A model generated the notes under the pieces. That model had not been told where the DNA came from, searched no databases, and saw nothing but the letters and a program-made list of their open reading frames with translations. A stretch of DNA of 64,000 nt, taken from Paenibacillus sp. GTDB taxonomy: Bacteria; Bacillota; Bacilli; Paenibacillales; YIM-B00363. Location of the stretch: positions 357,651 to 421,650 of the forward strand of contig NZ_DASQNA010000041.1 of the NCBI RefSeq assembly GCF_035645195.1, read 5' to 3'. This document shows positions 17,801 to 27,365 of the stretch, one piece after another; the stretch's first letter is position 1; the number at the start of each line of letters is the position of its first letter. A program made the translations under genes and the position numbers.

Positions 17801-18699
17801 TCGGAGCCGGGCGCATTGTACCAGCGATGCGTTCGGAAATAATCGAGATACAGCCGCTGCGCCCCATGAATGTCCGCCCGGCGCGCGGGACCGGCCTGAT
17901 CGCAGCCGATCGCCATCCCGTACTTGCGATGCCACTCCCCCAGCGGGATGAAGAACGCCTTCTCGGCAAGCTCGGCGGCAATGCGGTACACGCGCCTTCG
18001 CACATCCGCGGAACCGGGCGAATCATCGAACAGGAGCGGAAGCAGCGGCAGCAAATCCTCCCCGTGTTTCCGCTCGTACTGCACAGGCACGTCGGGGGAC
18101 CACAACGGCAGCGGGGGAAGCTCGTCTTGGAAGCTGCCGGCGATCGTCTTCCCCAGATCGTTAGGGAAGCGCCTCTCCAGCTCCCCATGCACTCGGTCGA
18201 GCAAAGCGGCGGCCGCCTCCGGATCGAGCCAGTTAAACCCCTGGCGCACGGCGGCATAGCGGAATTCCTCCGTCCGGTACAGCACTTGCGCCCCGGCCGG
18301 CAGTTCCTCCTCCGGGGAATAGCGCCGCAGCTGATACCCCGCGAACTCCGGGTTGGCGGCAACGAGCCTAGCCAGCTCGTTCGCACCGGAAAATCCGATC
18401 TGATCGTAAAACCACAGCCTCATTCCGAGTCTCTCGGCTTCCCTGAGAGCCGTTTCGAACCGCAGCCACCAGTCTTCGCTCAAGAAGACCGGGCTGTCTC
18501 CGCACGAACCGTACTGCGGACCGGTCGGCGCCAAATGAATAATGCCGATGTTGCGGAGCCCGCCCTCCCGGAATTTCCGGAGCTGCCACCGAATGCGTTC
18601 ATCCGTAACCTCTTCCCCGCTCCACCACCAGAACGGTACCGGACCGAAATGCGGATCCGGTTCGGCGAAACGGCTTGCCAGCTGGCTTACCTTCGTCAC
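14860..18699 (-). CDS. GH106-like alpha-L-rhamnosidase
   Basis: 1279 residues with a GTG start and GGGGGAG about 9 nt upstream. The beginning is diagnostic of GH106: FGPVPFWWWSGEEVTDERI, then GLRNIGIIHLAPTG, FLSEDWWLRFETALREAERL and MRLWFYDQIGFSGAN. The C-terminus holds beta-sandwich domains ending in EGRHRLRVRVTNTLGTHYE. No signal peptide is present. GH106 enzymes cleave alpha-L-rhamnosides, including those of pectic rhamnogalacturonans. It follows GH95 by 22 nt in the right operon. The exact linkage is unknown. A long open frame on the other strand here is a GC-bias artefact. Confidence 0.88.
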   Translation of the reverse strand: MTKVSQLASRFAEPDPHFGPVPFWWWSGEEVTDERIRWQLRKFREGGLRNIGIIHLAPTGPQYGSCGDSPVFLSEDWWLRFETALREAERLGMRLWFYDQIGFSGANELARLVAANPEFAGYQLRRYSPEEELPAGAQVLYRTEEFRYAAVRQGFNWLDPEAAAALLDRVHGELERRFPNDLGKTIAGSFQDELPPLPLWSPDVPVQYERKHGEDLLPLLPLLFDDSPGSADVRRRVYRIAAELAEKAFFIPLGEWHRKYGMAIGCDQAGPARRADIHGAQRLYLDYFRTHRWYNAPGSDMDGEIKPHASMVHANGGSRVWLEAFHSSGWGGTIEETMHWLVPWLQAGATLFSPHAVYYSTRGGWWEWAPPDTGWRQPYFEHYGVFADTVSRVCSLLSEGTHVADIAVHYPSSAVVGYMSLSDVKPGEHPMAASNRDPNETVTHLHEVYRDVTGTVNRRDAEKYPGALRSRHLDFDIVDDSVLERAEALDGSLTIAGERFRALILCGTAAMSAEALENVRRLQRQGGLVIGVRVPPGEQGAIPGATYVDTAEEAAALIERHVPKRVEGPGLSLHRKTEDADVFLLLPEEGALLRMHQPADASTAPLEPAAYRLRAAGTPWLWDPVSGRIQRMAHVRDGEWIELEVPFRDWPAALVVCTEAAADGEFVQPSGDRFPARVGAPLTTGEIRTLTDWRVRVDPTLDNRYGDFDLHNETRGSMPPERRMMLVRTEDGPETGIAAGWHLPVATEEGWEERLWSESTYWHVCKGDSFRAADAKPLVYSTVFGDLAFRSWAGRMGRVPRRFLHLGEAAKGEIMWARTHAVAPKAGRYWIRTESNAFLEGWVNGSPVEWSGGPEERTAWVELREGPNEVLLRAEARARGMMRAGFEIRETPYEPLPKWIYAAKPNANSFLRRRIRAPHGDSPVRKVRMVFAARGRAVLQVNGATVTEHGDFNPYIRQGQEEVDITPYWRDGDNELTFLLPEGNGEVFADGRIERTDGSSMSFCTGADWHDEHGGEPLILHEAVLQFAETESLWINPRPHPLPDVGWLMPESVPVSPPLPLMADVASAGKPVWLRFPLPVGARGMALEVKGRTRVWIGGKEIAGGSGFVAFPPQAAGTIAAVRIEPDGSQTEAAVLAAPVRFDVVPFPGKLGDWRTELHLPHHSGAVEYETTFDVPAASSATLDLGHARGTAEVWVDGKPFGVRVWRPYSFDLGTLSEGRHRLRVRVTNTLGTHYEVGRPTSLVGANPTVTYWDRTPRPEWQAAFPSGGLFGPVRIALE

Positions 18700-18721
18700 A
18701 GAAACTCTCTCCCCCTGCTCC

Positions 18722-21094
18722 CTAGTTCTCTTCCCGAATGCGATACCGACGCCCGACCATCGTGGCGAACGTGTACAGCTCGTTATGGCTCGCCTGAAGC
18801 GGCACGCGATGACCTTCCTCGTCCTCGACGATCAAGGGAACGCCGCTCGCAAGCGCGCACGGTTTTCCGTAATTCGAAACTATCATCGCCTGCGCCAACC
18901 GGCCCTCGCGCCACTCAAGGTCGAGCGTGAATCCGCCGCGCGCGCCCAGCCCCTTCGCGGAGCCGCCGCCCCATGCGCTCGGCAGCGCCGGAAGCAGCCG
19001 GATAAAGCCTTCATGCGACTGCATGAGCATTTCCGCGACCGCCGCGACGATGCCGAAATTGCCGTCGATTTGGAACGGCGGATGAACGTCGAACAGATTG
19101 GCGTACACGCCTCCGCGCCAAAGACTGTCGTCGCCCTCCTCGACAAGCCGAAGCAGCCGCGTCACGAAGGCATACGCCCGATCCCCGTCGCCGAGACGCG
19201 CCCACAGCGCCGCTTTCCAGGCGAGGCTCCACCCCGTCCCCTCGTCCCCGCGGCGATCGAGCGCACGCGCGGCCGCCGCGAACAGCTCCGGCGTTTGCCG
19301 CGTGATCTGCCTGCCGGGATGAACCCCGAACAAATGCGCCATGTGCCTGTGGTGGACGTCCTCCTCTTCGAAGTCGAGGTACCATTCTTGCAGCTGCCCA
19401 GAGCTTCCGATGTTCATCGGATACAGGCGGGACCGCGCGGCGGAGAGCTGTTCTCGCAACGCCGCGTCCGTCCCGAGAATCGAAGCCGCCTCGATGCAGT
19501 TAGTGAACAAATCCCAAATCAAAGCCATATCCATCGTGGACGCTTTGCCGACCGCAGCCAGCCCCGCGCCCGTTCGAAATTTGTGCTCCGGGGACGTGGA
19601 CGGGGCGGTAACCAAATATCCGTCCTCGTCCTCGTACAGCCAATCCAGGCAAAACAGCGCCGCTTCCTTCATAATCGGGTAGGCTCGCTCCCTGAGGTAA
19701 GCATCGTCCGGAGCGAAGGCGTAATGCTCCCACAGATGCTGCGAGAGCCACGCGCAGCCCATAGGCCACGTCGCCCAGACGGGATCTCCTTCCCCGTACC
19801 CCCCGCTCGGCGAGGTCAAACACCAAAGATCGGTGCAGTGGTGGGCCGCCCACCCTCTAGCCCCGTAAAGCTCGGCCGTCTTACGGCCGCTGGCCGCCAT
19901 ATTCTCGATAAAATCAAGCATCGGCTCCGCGCAGGACGATAGCCCGCAATTTTCCGCGAGCCAGTAGTTCATCTGTAAATTAATGTTGATCGTCCAATTG
20001 CTGCTCCACGGAGGCCGGGTTTCTTGATTCCATATGCCCTGGAGGTTCGCCGGCTGCGAACCGGGCCGGGAGCTTGCGATCATCAAGTAACGCCCGTATT
20101 GGAACAGCTGCTCGACCAATCCGACGTCGGCGGCGCCGAATTCGCGAATGCGATCGTCCGTATCTTTGTCGTCCCTGCGCACATCGCCGTCCAACCGAAG
20201 CCGAACCCGGTCGAACAAAGACCGGTAATCCGCCACGTGTCTCTCGCGAAGCCGCTCGTAAGGCATTTCCATCGCTTTCGCTAGCGTCTCCGCCGCTGAC
20301 GCCGATGGGTCGTTCCCCTGCGTTCGCGGGGAACGGTCGTAGCCGTTGAAGCTGGTCGCCGCGCTGAACAGCAGCGTCACCGCGTCCGCTTCGAAGACGT
20401 GCAGCCCGTCATGATCCGCGACCGCCGTTCCGCCTTCGGCGACGGCGGCGATTCTGCCTTCGAACCGGATCGCCTCGGTCGTTACCGGATCTCCGTAAAT
20501 CAAGGGTCGATCCGCGCTGACGTGATTCGGCGCCGAAACTTCCGGAGCCGCGCCGGCCATGATAAACATGCCGCCGGAGACGCTCGTTCGATGGCGCAAG
20601 GGACTGCTTAACCGCGCATGAAACGTGAGCAGCCCGGGACGGTCGCACGTCAGTCTCACGACGATGACTTGGTCGGGGTACGAGGCGAACATTTCTCTAC
20701 TATAGCGAGCCTGACCCACGGTGTACTCTACCCTCGAAACCCCTTGCTCCAAGTCCAGCGTGCGCGAATAGTCCCGCGCGCGGCGGCCGTGCTCGAACGA
20801 GAGATGCAAGTCGCCGAGAGGCATGTAGGATTCGTTCCACGGGCCCATGATGTCTTTGCAGCGCAAATCCGCTTCCTGATAACGCCCTTCCGCCACCAGC
20901 CGCCGGACGTCCTTCACGACCTCCGCCGCCGACGGACAAATCCACTCTTGTCTCTTCCCGGACCACAGCGTGTCCTCGTTTAACGCGATTCGTTCGGACT
21001 CGATTCCGCCGAACACCATGGCCCCCAACCGGCCGTTCCCGATCGGGAGCGCCTCCGTCCACGCGTCGGCATGTTTCCCGTAACGAAGCATCAT
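18722..21094 (-). CDS. GH95 family alpha-L-fucosidase/galactosidase
   Basis: 790 residues; the ATG at 21094 is preceded by AAGGGG 10 nt upstream, while the frame open further upstream has no site. The N-terminus carries the GH95 signature [19 protein letters not shown] and [11 protein letters not shown]. The catalytic (alpha/alpha)6 part includes [20 protein letters not shown] and [15 protein letters not shown], with the terminal MLLPALP-like strand. No signal peptide, so probably cytoplasmic. GH95 enzymes remove terminal alpha-1,2-L-fucose or alpha-L-galactose. It is the first enzyme after the binding-lipoprotein gene, separated from it by a hairpin that may lower downstream expression. Confidence 0.92.
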   Translation of the reverse strand: MMLRYGKHADAWTEALPIGNGRLGAMVFGGIESERIALNEDTLWSGKRQEWICPSAAEVVKDVRRLVAEGRYQEADLRCKDIMGPWNESYMPLGDLHLSFEHGRRARDYSRTLDLEQGVSRVEYTVGQARYSREMFASYPDQVIVVRLTCDRPGLLTFHARLSSPLRHRTSVSGGMFIMAGAAPEVSAPNHVSADRPLIYGDPVTTEAIRFEGRIAAVAEGGTAVADHDGLHVFEADAVTLLFSAATSFNGYDRSPRTQGNDPSASAAETLAKAMEMPYERLRERHVADYRSLFDRVRLRLDGDVRRDDKDTDDRIREFGAADVGLVEQLFQYGRYLMIASSRPGSQPANLQGIWNQETRPPWSSNWTININLQMNYWLAENCGLSSCAEPMLDFIENMAASGRKTAELYGARGWAAHHCTDLWCLTSPSGGYGEGDPVWATWPMGCAWLSQHLWEHYAFAPDDAYLRERAYPIMKEAALFCLDWLYEDEDGYLVTAPSTSPEHKFRTGAGLAAVGKASTMDMALIWDLFTNCIEAASILGTDAALREQLSAARSRLYPMNIGSSGQLQEWYLDFEEEDVHHRHMAHLFGVHPGRQITRQTPELFAAAARALDRRGDEGTGWSLAWKAALWARLGDGDRAYAFVTRLLRLVEEGDDSLWRGGVYANLFDVHPPFQIDGNFGIVAAVAEMLMQSHEGFIRLLPALPSAWGGGSAKGLGARGGFTLDLEWREGRLAQAMIVSNYGKPCALASGVPLIVEDEEGHRVPLQASHNELYTFATMVGRRYRIREEN

Positions 21095-21137
21095 GCTTGC
21101 TGTTCCCCTTTCTACCCTACCCGTTCCGAAGTCAGCG

Positions 21138-21176
21138 AAACAAAAATCTGCGAGTCGAAGGACCGGCCCGCAGATG
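21138..21176 (-). terminator. Intra-operon terminator/attenuator between binding protein and GH95
   Basis: On the minus strand ATCTGCG (21169-21175) and CGCAGAT (21146-21152) form a 7-bp stem with a GC-rich 16-nt loop, followed by TTTTTGTTT. It lies 34 nt after the lipoprotein stop and 44 nt before the GH95 start. Partial termination here would leave the binding lipoprotein more abundant than the glycosidases, as is common for such operons. Confidence 0.65.
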
Positions 21177-21209
21177 TTTGAGTGTGATGACGAGCGGGTT
21201 CGCCGCTTC

Positions 21210-22904
21210 TTATGAATTCGACGCTTGATTGACTTCCTCGGTAATTTGCTGCCCGCCAAGCTTGTTCCAGTTTTCTACGAACTTGTCGAACTCGTCCACG
21301 GACGATTCGCCGTAGATGATTTTCGTGAACGTTTCCAGCTCCAACTTATCCAACGTCGCTTTCTTCGTAGCCATCGTGGCGGTCGGCGGGGCGCTGAATT
21401 CGTTAAGCATCAACAATCCGTTGTCTACGTAATGTTCAACGACCGCGATCGAGCTTTCCGGTCCGAAAATGCGCTCGTACACCCACTGGGCGCGCTCGCC
21501 GCTGCGATACTTTTGAATGAAATCGTAGTAGCTTTTCTCTTCGCGGTTCAACGAGCTTGGATCTTGGGCTGCCAGCGCCGCGGAAACATTTTGGTAGATG
21601 CCTAGGTTTTTATTCGGCTTCAGGATTTTGACGGGCGCCACGTGGAACCCTTGTCCGGACGGCCCGAGGTACGTTTCCGCTTCGGTTTCGGCCGATGCCC
21701 CGTACAGCTTCTCGACGGCGAAATTCATCATTTTGACGAGCGCCTCCGGGTGCTTGAAATCGCTGCGCACCACGAACACCGTCGCATTCAGGATTTGGCT
21801 GTTGACCTTCGCCGGCTGATCGTCGGCCGAAGGAATCGGGTACGCCGCCCAATCGATATTCGCATCCGCCATCATGGCATTGATCGCGAACGGCGAAGCG
21901 AGCGGTCCGAAGAACATGCCGGACTTGCCGGACATGATCGTTTCGGATGCTTTCGCGACGTCCTTCGTTCCGAATTCCTGGTCGATGACGCCTGCTTTGT
22001 ACAGCTCTTGCAGAGCCGCGAGCACTTGCTTCATTTCCGGTTGAACGCTGCCGTACACGAGCTTGCCGGATTCGTCTTTGATCCAAATCCCCGGGTGCGC
22101 ATGGAACATATTCGCGAACCCGTTCATTTTAATCGTCCAGCCGCTGTCCAAATCTTTGTTCAATTGGAGTCCGAACGTATCCTTCTGACCGTTCCCGTCC
22201 GGATCCCCCTCTGTAAACGCTTTCGCAATCGCGATGACATCCTCCATCGTCTTAGGCGCCTGAAGGTTAAGCTTCTTCATCCAATCCGTGCGAATGTACA
22301 TCATGCCCGCCGCGTCGATCGTTCCGCTGTAATCCGTAAGCCCGTACAGCTTCCCGTCCTGCTTTACCGGCTTTAAGCCGTCTCCGCCGGCATTGTAAAA
22401 TTCCTTCAACAAGTCGGAGCCGTATTTCTCGTACGCCTCGGTCAAATCGGCGATTTTCCCCGCGTCGAGCAGCTGTTTGTACTGGCTGTGATTAACCGCG
22501 AAAATGTCCGGGAGGTCGCCGCTCGCCAAGGTAGCGTTCATTTTGTTGCCCGCATTGGCCCGTTCGACGATCCAGTCGTACTGCACTTTGATGCCTAACT
22601 CGTTTTCATACCCCTTCAACCAAACGTTGCTCTCCAACGTATCGCCCGGCGACAAGAAATCCTTGCCGTTGTCGTTAATCGCGGACCGGACCGTAATCGG
22701 AGGATCGAACTTGGTCAGCGGCCCGTCCTCCGCCGCCGGAGCGTCGGCCGAAGCGCCGGCTGCATCGGTTGGCGCCGGTTCCGCGGTCTGCGGTTGGCCC
22801 TCGTTCGTCTGGCCGTTCCCTGCGTCAGTGCCTGTTCCGCACGCCGTCGCGAGCATAAGCGCCAATAAGCTGACGGCGAGTAAGGTTCGTTTCCATCGAT
22901 TCAT
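21210..22904 (-). CDS. Sugar ABC transporter substrate-binding lipoprotein
   Basis: 564 residues with a lipoprotein signal ending in LATAC (C22), then a Thr/Ala/Pro-rich tether of about 40 residues. The body is that of a long LplA/YtcQ-like binding protein: [20 protein letters not shown], then [15 protein letters not shown] (a calcium-loop-like stretch) and a C-terminal helix pair. It should deliver the rhamnose/fucose oligosaccharide to the permeases encoded 4.5 kb upstream on the same strand. It has its own promoter next to a copy of the presumed response-regulator operator. It does not share close spacing with the regulator gene (123 bp gap). Confidence 0.93.
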   Translation of the reverse strand: MNRWKRTLLAVSLLALMLATACGTGTDAGNGQTNEGQPQTAEPAPTDAAGASADAPAAEDGPLTKFDPPITVRSAINDNGKDFLSPGDTLESNVWLKGYENELGIKVQYDWIVERANAGNKMNATLASGDLPDIFAVNHSQYKQLLDAGKIADLTEAYEKYGSDLLKEFYNAGGDGLKPVKQDGKLYGLTDYSGTIDAAGMMYIRTDWMKKLNLQAPKTMEDVIAIAKAFTEGDPDGNGQKDTFGLQLNKDLDSGWTIKMNGFANMFHAHPGIWIKDESGKLVYGSVQPEMKQVLAALQELYKAGVIDQEFGTKDVAKASETIMSGKSGMFFGPLASPFAINAMMADANIDWAAYPIPSADDQPAKVNSQILNATVFVVRSDFKHPEALVKMMNFAVEKLYGASAETEAETYLGPSGQGFHVAPVKILKPNKNLGIYQNVSAALAAQDPSSLNREEKSYYDFIQKYRSGERAQWVYERIFGPESSIAVVEHYVDNGLLMLNEFSAPPTATMATKKATLDKLELETFTKIIYGESSVDEFDKFVENWNKLGGQQITEEVNQASNS

Positions 22905-22949
22905 CTGGTAAGCCTCCCTTTTCGTCTCTTGCGGTTACTTTCTATTTGT

Positions 22950-23013
22950 ATTGTAGTTTCGCGCCGAGTCCCGAGGTAGTGGACGCTATTTACTTTGGGT
23001 ATCTTTCGTTTAC
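22950..23013 (-). promoter_or_regulatory. Promoter and response-regulator operator before the binding lipoprotein
   Basis: Minus strand: half-sites GTAAAC (23008-23013) and GTAAAT (22988-22993) are 20 bp apart with GAAAGATACC between. Nine nt further comes a poor -35 (TACCTC, 22973-22978), then 17 nt and TACAAT (22950-22955). The same arrangement occurs before the permease operon at 28.3 kb. A weak -35 next to a direct repeat is what an AraC-type activator uses; the response regulator encoded directly upstream is the obvious candidate. Confidence 0.7.
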
Positions 23014-23027
23014 TTGTTTGCCGTTCG

Positions 23028-24686
23028 TCAACTCGACGTTCGATTGCGGTATTCCTGCGGCGTGCAGCCGACGCTCTTCTTGAAGAAACGGAAGAAATAA
23101 TGCGGATCCGTAAAACCGAGCATCTCCGAGATTTCGTGCATTTTGTAATTTGTCGTTTGCAGCAATTGTTTCCCGCGCTCGATTTTCGTCTCCTGAATGT
23201 AATCCGAAAGACCTTTCCCGCAGGTTTGCTTATACCATCGGGACAAATACGAAGGGTTTAACGACACTTCCCTCGCGATTCGCGATAAAGAGAGATCCCC
23301 ATGAAGATGATTCTGAATGTAATAATGAATTAAACCGATGAGATTCGATTCTTCCCTCTTGACGTTGTCGCAGCGTACGCTCTGCACCCATTCGAACAGC
23401 GATTGGAAAAACGCGACGACTTCCACCCAAGGCGTCTTCACGTTGAACTCCAACATGGCGAGCAAGTTCGCTTGCGAAATCGCGAGATCCTTCATGCCAA
23501 GCTCCTCCAGGCTGACAAGGCAATGCTTGCATAACGCTTGCAGCACGACCAAGCGGTCGAACGGATCGTTCGGTCCTTCCTCCGGAAACAGGGCGATGAG
23601 TTTCCTGTAAAACTCGGACCATTCCCCCCCGCCTTCCTCCAGCAAGCTTTGCTGTAATTTTTCCAGCACGTAGCGCGCCGACAACCTGCCGAACTGCTCC
23701 GCGTCCGCCCGATCGCCGTCCTCTTCCTCGCGCACGATCGTGAGACGCTCCGCTCCTCTCGATTTTCCGTTCAAGATAGCTAGGCGCAGACGCTGCGTTT
23801 CCCGCGCAATATTTTCGAAAGGGAAAAATGTCCCGCTGGCCGCCACGGACAGCGAGAGGCCGAACAAATCGCGGCAAACCTGCTGCACCGTCTCCAAGGT
23901 TCCATGCGTGAAATTCACCGTGAGCTCTTCCCGTTTGACAGCCCCGAAGAACGGTTGATCGATCGGTTGAATGAGCGCAAGCAGCGAGTTGCCGTCGTAC
24001 TGCACGCATTTCACGACGGCTCTCGTGCCGAGCAGCTCTTCCGTAATGTTGCCGATGCCAAACAGCATCAAATCCCGTTCGTAACCCGGCTTGTACTTCC
24101 CCCATTCCTCGACGAACAGCGAGATGAGGAGAAGAGGTTCTGCCGCCTTGAAAGGGAGCTTCAATGCGTCTAACTCGTTCTGAACGCTCCGAAAAGACGA
24201 CTTTTCCGTCCTCCGCACCAAATCCAGCACCAGCTGCCTCTGCAGCTGCGCGATCGCTCTCGGAAGCTCCCGATACAACCACTCCTGTTGGTGATAGACC
24301 GACAGCTCGTCCTTGACGATACTCAACGCGCGGTTTACCGCCGGCCCGATCGTATCCATGCCTTCGGTTTTCAGAATATAGTCCGTTACGCATGCGCTGC
24401 GCAACGCTTTATGAGCGTATTCGAACTCGTCATGCCCCGTCAGCAAAATGACCTTGCACCGAGGCCACTGCTTCTCGATCCGGTCGAGCAATTCCATGCC
24501 GTCCATGCCGGGCATGTGAATATCGCTCAGCACGACGTCGATCTTAATGGAATTCAGCCAAGAGAGCGCCTCCGTTGCGGAAAAAGCGGTTACAATTTCA
24601 ACATCGGGCAGCTTCCTTTTCATGAAATACTCGTGAAGACCGTTCACGATAATCGGCTCGTCATCCACGATCATCAATCGATACAT
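23028..24686 (-). CDS. YesN-type response regulator with AraC DNA-binding domain
   Basis: 552 residues. The N-terminal receiver (1-120) has acidic pocket D8-D9, phospho-acceptor D55 in VVLSDIHMPGMDG and a conserved Lys in DYILKTEG. A central region of about 300 residues is variable, as in this family. The C-terminal AraC domain includes SLSRIAREVSLNPSYLSRWY and the closing helix before SVGCTPQEYRNR. It overlaps the histidine kinase gene by 26 nt, so the two are a cognate pair. The likely targets are the two matching operator copies at 23.0 and 28.3 kb. Confidence 0.95.
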   Translation of the reverse strand: MYRLMIVDDEPIIVNGLHEYFMKRKLPDVEIVTAFSATEALSWLNSIKIDVVLSDIHMPGMDGMELLDRIEKQWPRCKVILLTGHDEFEYAHKALRSACVTDYILKTEGMDTIGPAVNRALSIVKDELSVYHQQEWLYRELPRAIAQLQRQLVLDLVRRTEKSSFRSVQNELDALKLPFKAAEPLLLISLFVEEWGKYKPGYERDLMLFGIGNITEELLGTRAVVKCVQYDGNSLLALIQPIDQPFFGAVKREELTVNFTHGTLETVQQVCRDLFGLSLSVAASGTFFPFENIARETQRLRLAILNGKSRGAERLTIVREEEDGDRADAEQFGRLSARYVLEKLQQSLLEEGGGEWSEFYRKLIALFPEEGPNDPFDRLVVLQALCKHCLVSLEELGMKDLAISQANLLAMLEFNVKTPWVEVVAFFQSLFEWVQSVRCDNVKREESNLIGLIHYYIQNHLHGDLSLSRIAREVSLNPSYLSRWYKQTCGKGLSDYIQETKIERGKQLLQTTNYKMHEISEMLGFTDPHYFFRFFKKSVGCTPQEYRNRTSS

Positions 24687-26430
24687 GAGATTCCGACTCC
24701 TTTCCGTTCTGGTGAAGAGGAAGCCTGATTTCGGTTTTCAACCCTCCAAGCGAGCTCCTGGACAAGGCAAGACCGTAAGGCGGACCGAATCGGATCCGCA
24801 GCCGGTGGTGGACGTTCATTAAGCCGGTCGTCTCCCCCTCCTGGACGGAATCGGACACGTTCTCCAGCTTGTTTTGCAGGCTCCGCAGCCGTTCGTCCGT
24901 CAGCGCGTCTCCGTTATCTTCGACAACGATCGCCAGCATCGTTTCATCCGCTCGCCAGCTTACTTTCAGAACGCCTTTTTCGGCTTTCTGGACCAATCCG
25001 TGATTGAATACGTTTTCCAAAACGGGCTGCAAAATAATGCGGGGCACCATAATCGAAAGGTAAGGCTTCTCGGGAAGCTCCGTTTCGACACGAATGCGAT
25101 TGGAAAATCGGATTTCTTGGATGTGCAGGTATGCTAAGGAGTGCTCCAATTCGTTCGCAAGCGGTACCTCCTTATTAAAGTCGCGCGTCATAAACCGGAA
25201 ATATTGACCCAGATATTCGGAGAACAATTTGATATCCTCCGTATTCTCGAGCTCGGCCATCTGCTTGATCGTAAACAAACTGTTGTATAAGAAATGAGGA
25301 GAAATTTGCGATTGCAGATGCTTGAGTTCCGCGTCCTGCATGCGGATGCGCTGCACATAATTATCTTCGATCAAGGCGTGCAGGCGCTGCTGCATAATAT
25401 TAAATTGATTGTACAAATAACCGAATTCGTCGCCCCGCCGATGGTCGATTTGGTTCATGCGGCCGCGTTCCATCGCGCGGAAGCCGCGGATGAGCTTCAG
25501 CAGCGGCTGTTGGATCAGTTGGTAGATTCCGTATGTGAATACGAGAATTAATACGCAGGACACGACGGTCAGGCTTCGCATCCACCCGGTATATTGTTGA
25601 ATCGGCTTTAAAAGCACATCCTTCGTAATATAGGTAACCAACTCGAAATCATATGAACGGCTCGTCGTCGAGTAATAGTATCCGTCTTCCGACTCCGTTC
25701 GAACGACGTTTCCGTTCGCCGCTTCTTCCCGAAGCGGGATATAGCTGCCGAACTCCTCGCGAAGCGTTTCATCCGAAACGATGACGGAGCCGAGGGCGCC
25801 GAACGCGAGAAACGCCCCGCCATGTCCTTCCTTCCGGATGGCGCGCAGCTGCTTCGTAAGCTCTTTGGTAGAGAGCTGAGCGACGAGCAGAAAATTCGGA
25901 GCATCCGCATCGCCCAGCAGCTCCGGCGTCGATTTTCCAAGATAATAACTGCCTTGATATTCCGAGATCGTGCCGGGAATATGAGCGTTGCTTGCCAGCA
26001 GCCCTCTCCACTCGCTGGCCGGAATATTCGTTATTCCCCCCCTGACCGATACAAGCTTGCCCAGCGAAGGGATATAGTAGCGCACATCCTCCATATAGGG
26101 ACTGCTGGACTTCATTTGACTAATTTTCAAGAAAATATTATTTAATCTTCGATCGATTTCGTAGTTTGACATAATCGGCGCCATCGTACTGAAATCGGCG
26201 AGCTCCCCATCCAAAGAATACTCGACTAGCATGCTATTAATTCTGCCTAGTTCAAATTCCAGATTGGAATAATGGTAAAGAAGGACAGATTCGTAGGAAC
26301 GTTCAATCTCCTCTCGCATCTGTCCTGAACTATTGAAGGTGAGCCACACGCTCAGCCCGTACAACGGAAGAATCAGCACGAAAAACGTCGAGATTAGCTT
26401 GAGGAAGATGGAGTTCCACTTCGAGTACAT
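24661..26430 (-). CDS. YesM-type sensor histidine kinase
   Basis: 589 residues: a membrane segment near 8-30, a large extracellular sensor, a second membrane segment near 285-308 (LTVVSCVLILVFTYGIYQLI), a HAMP-like stretch, then the His_kinase domain with LQSQISPHFLYNSLFTIKQM (the phosphorylated His is in SPHFLYN) and a HATPase_c domain with AIVVEDNGDAL. It belongs to the LytS/YesM class. It sits between the permease and regulator genes, so it probably senses the oligosaccharide outside the cell, perhaps through the binding protein, and phosphorylates the overlapping response regulator. Confidence 0.94.
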   Translation of the reverse strand: MYSKWNSIFLKLISTFFVLILPLYGLSVWLTFNSSGQMREEIERSYESVLLYHYSNLEFELGRINSMLVEYSLDGELADFSTMAPIMSNYEIDRRLNNIFLKISQMKSSSPYMEDVRYYIPSLGKLVSVRGGITNIPASEWRGLLASNAHIPGTISEYQGSYYLGKSTPELLGDADAPNFLLVAQLSTKELTKQLRAIRKEGHGGAFLAFGALGSVIVSDETLREEFGSYIPLREEAANGNVVRTESEDGYYYSTTSRSYDFELVTYITKDVLLKPIQQYTGWMRSLTVVSCVLILVFTYGIYQLIQQPLLKLIRGFRAMERGRMNQIDHRRGDEFGYLYNQFNIMQQRLHALIEDNYVQRIRMQDAELKHLQSQISPHFLYNSLFTIKQMAELENTEDIKLFSEYLGQYFRFMTRDFNKEVPLANELEHSLAYLHIQEIRFSNRIRVETELPEKPYLSIMVPRIILQPVLENVFNHGLVQKAEKGVLKVSWRADETMLAIVVEDNGDALTDERLRSLQNKLENVSDSVQEGETTGLMNVHHRLRIRFGPPYGLALSRSSLGGLKTEIRLPLHQNGKESESHVSIDDRG

Positions 26431-26462
26431 GCCATCGGCCGCCTTTGATTTTTTCCAATATG

Positions 26463-27350
26463 TTACCCCTTAACGCTCCCCAATACTAGACCTTTGACAA
26501 AATACTTCTGCAAAAACGGATACACGAGCAACACCGGGAGCGCGGCAATAAAAATTTGCGCCGCTCGTATCGTACGGCTCGAAACGGTTTCGAGAAGCTG
26601 CACCTGTTCCAGCGTCAGGTTCGTTTGCGGAATCGAGGTCTTGTTGAGCACCGACTGCAAATACGTCGCCAGCGGATAGTTTTCGGTCCGATTCATGTAC
26701 AGCATCCCGTCGAACCATGAATTCCAATGCATGACTAACGTGAACAGCACGATCGTCGCCAAACTCGGCAGCGAGATCGGCAGGTACACCCGGACGAGCG
26801 TTTGGAAATGGCTCGCCCCGTCGATGAAGCTCGCCTCTTCCAGTTCTTTCGGCAAACCGCGAAGGAAGTTCAGCATAAGCAAAATATTAAACACTTGAAC
26901 GCCCGTAGGCAGCACGAGAGCCCAGATCGTGTCCAGCAGATGCAGCTCCTTCACCACGAGGTAGCTGGGAATCATTCCGCCGTTGAACAGCATCGTAAAT
27001 ACGAAGATCCATGCGTAAAGCGTGCGCTGCGGGAACGTTTGGCTTTCCTTCGACAAAGGGTATGCCACCAAAATCGTCACCGCGGTGCTGATCGCGACGC
27101 CGAGTGCCACGCGGATGACGCTGTTCAGGAAAGAGGTCGTGAACTCGCCGCTCTTTAGTACGAAGCCGTAAGATTGCAATGTAAATTCAACCGGCCACAA
27201 AAATACCCGCCCCGTCCCCACCGCCGAGCTCGAACTGAAAGATACTGCCAGCACGTTCAGCACGGGGAACAAACAAAGCAAGGTGAGCGCCGATAAAACC
27301 GTGTAGTTCAACACAAGAAATATCCTGTATCTTGGCGTCGTAATATGCAT
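26463..27350 (-). CDS. Carbohydrate ABC transporter permease (YtcP/AraQ type)
   Basis: 295 residues, six membrane segments, EAA loop EASFIDGASHFQTLVRVYLP and the characteristic C-terminus KGLVLGSVKG. It is encoded 15 nt after the LplB-type permease and 32 nt before the histidine kinase, a compact import-and-sensing operon. The binding protein (564 residues) lies after the regulators. An ATPase gene is absent, as usual for this subfamily. Confidence 0.95.
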   Translation of the reverse strand: MHITTPRYRIFLVLNYTVLSALTLLCLFPVLNVLAVSFSSSSAVGTGRVFLWPVEFTLQSYGFVLKSGEFTTSFLNSVIRVALGVAISTAVTILVAYPLSKESQTFPQRTLYAWIFVFTMLFNGGMIPSYLVVKELHLLDTIWALVLPTGVQVFNILLMLNFLRGLPKELEEASFIDGASHFQTLVRVYLPISLPSLATIVLFTLVMHWNSWFDGMLYMNRTENYPLATYLQSVLNKTSIPQTNLTLEQVQLLETVSSRTIRAAQIFIAALPVLLVYPFLQKYFVKGLVLGSVKG

Positions 27351-27365
27351 TGAGCGCTTCCTCCT

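Noticed and set aside
15139..18930. A 1263-codon open frame on the plus strand opposite the GH106 gene.
   Set aside because: It is an antisense shadow produced by high GC at codon third positions; it is Arg/His/Pro-rich, has no recognisable domain, and the minus-strand frame carries clear GH106 motifs.
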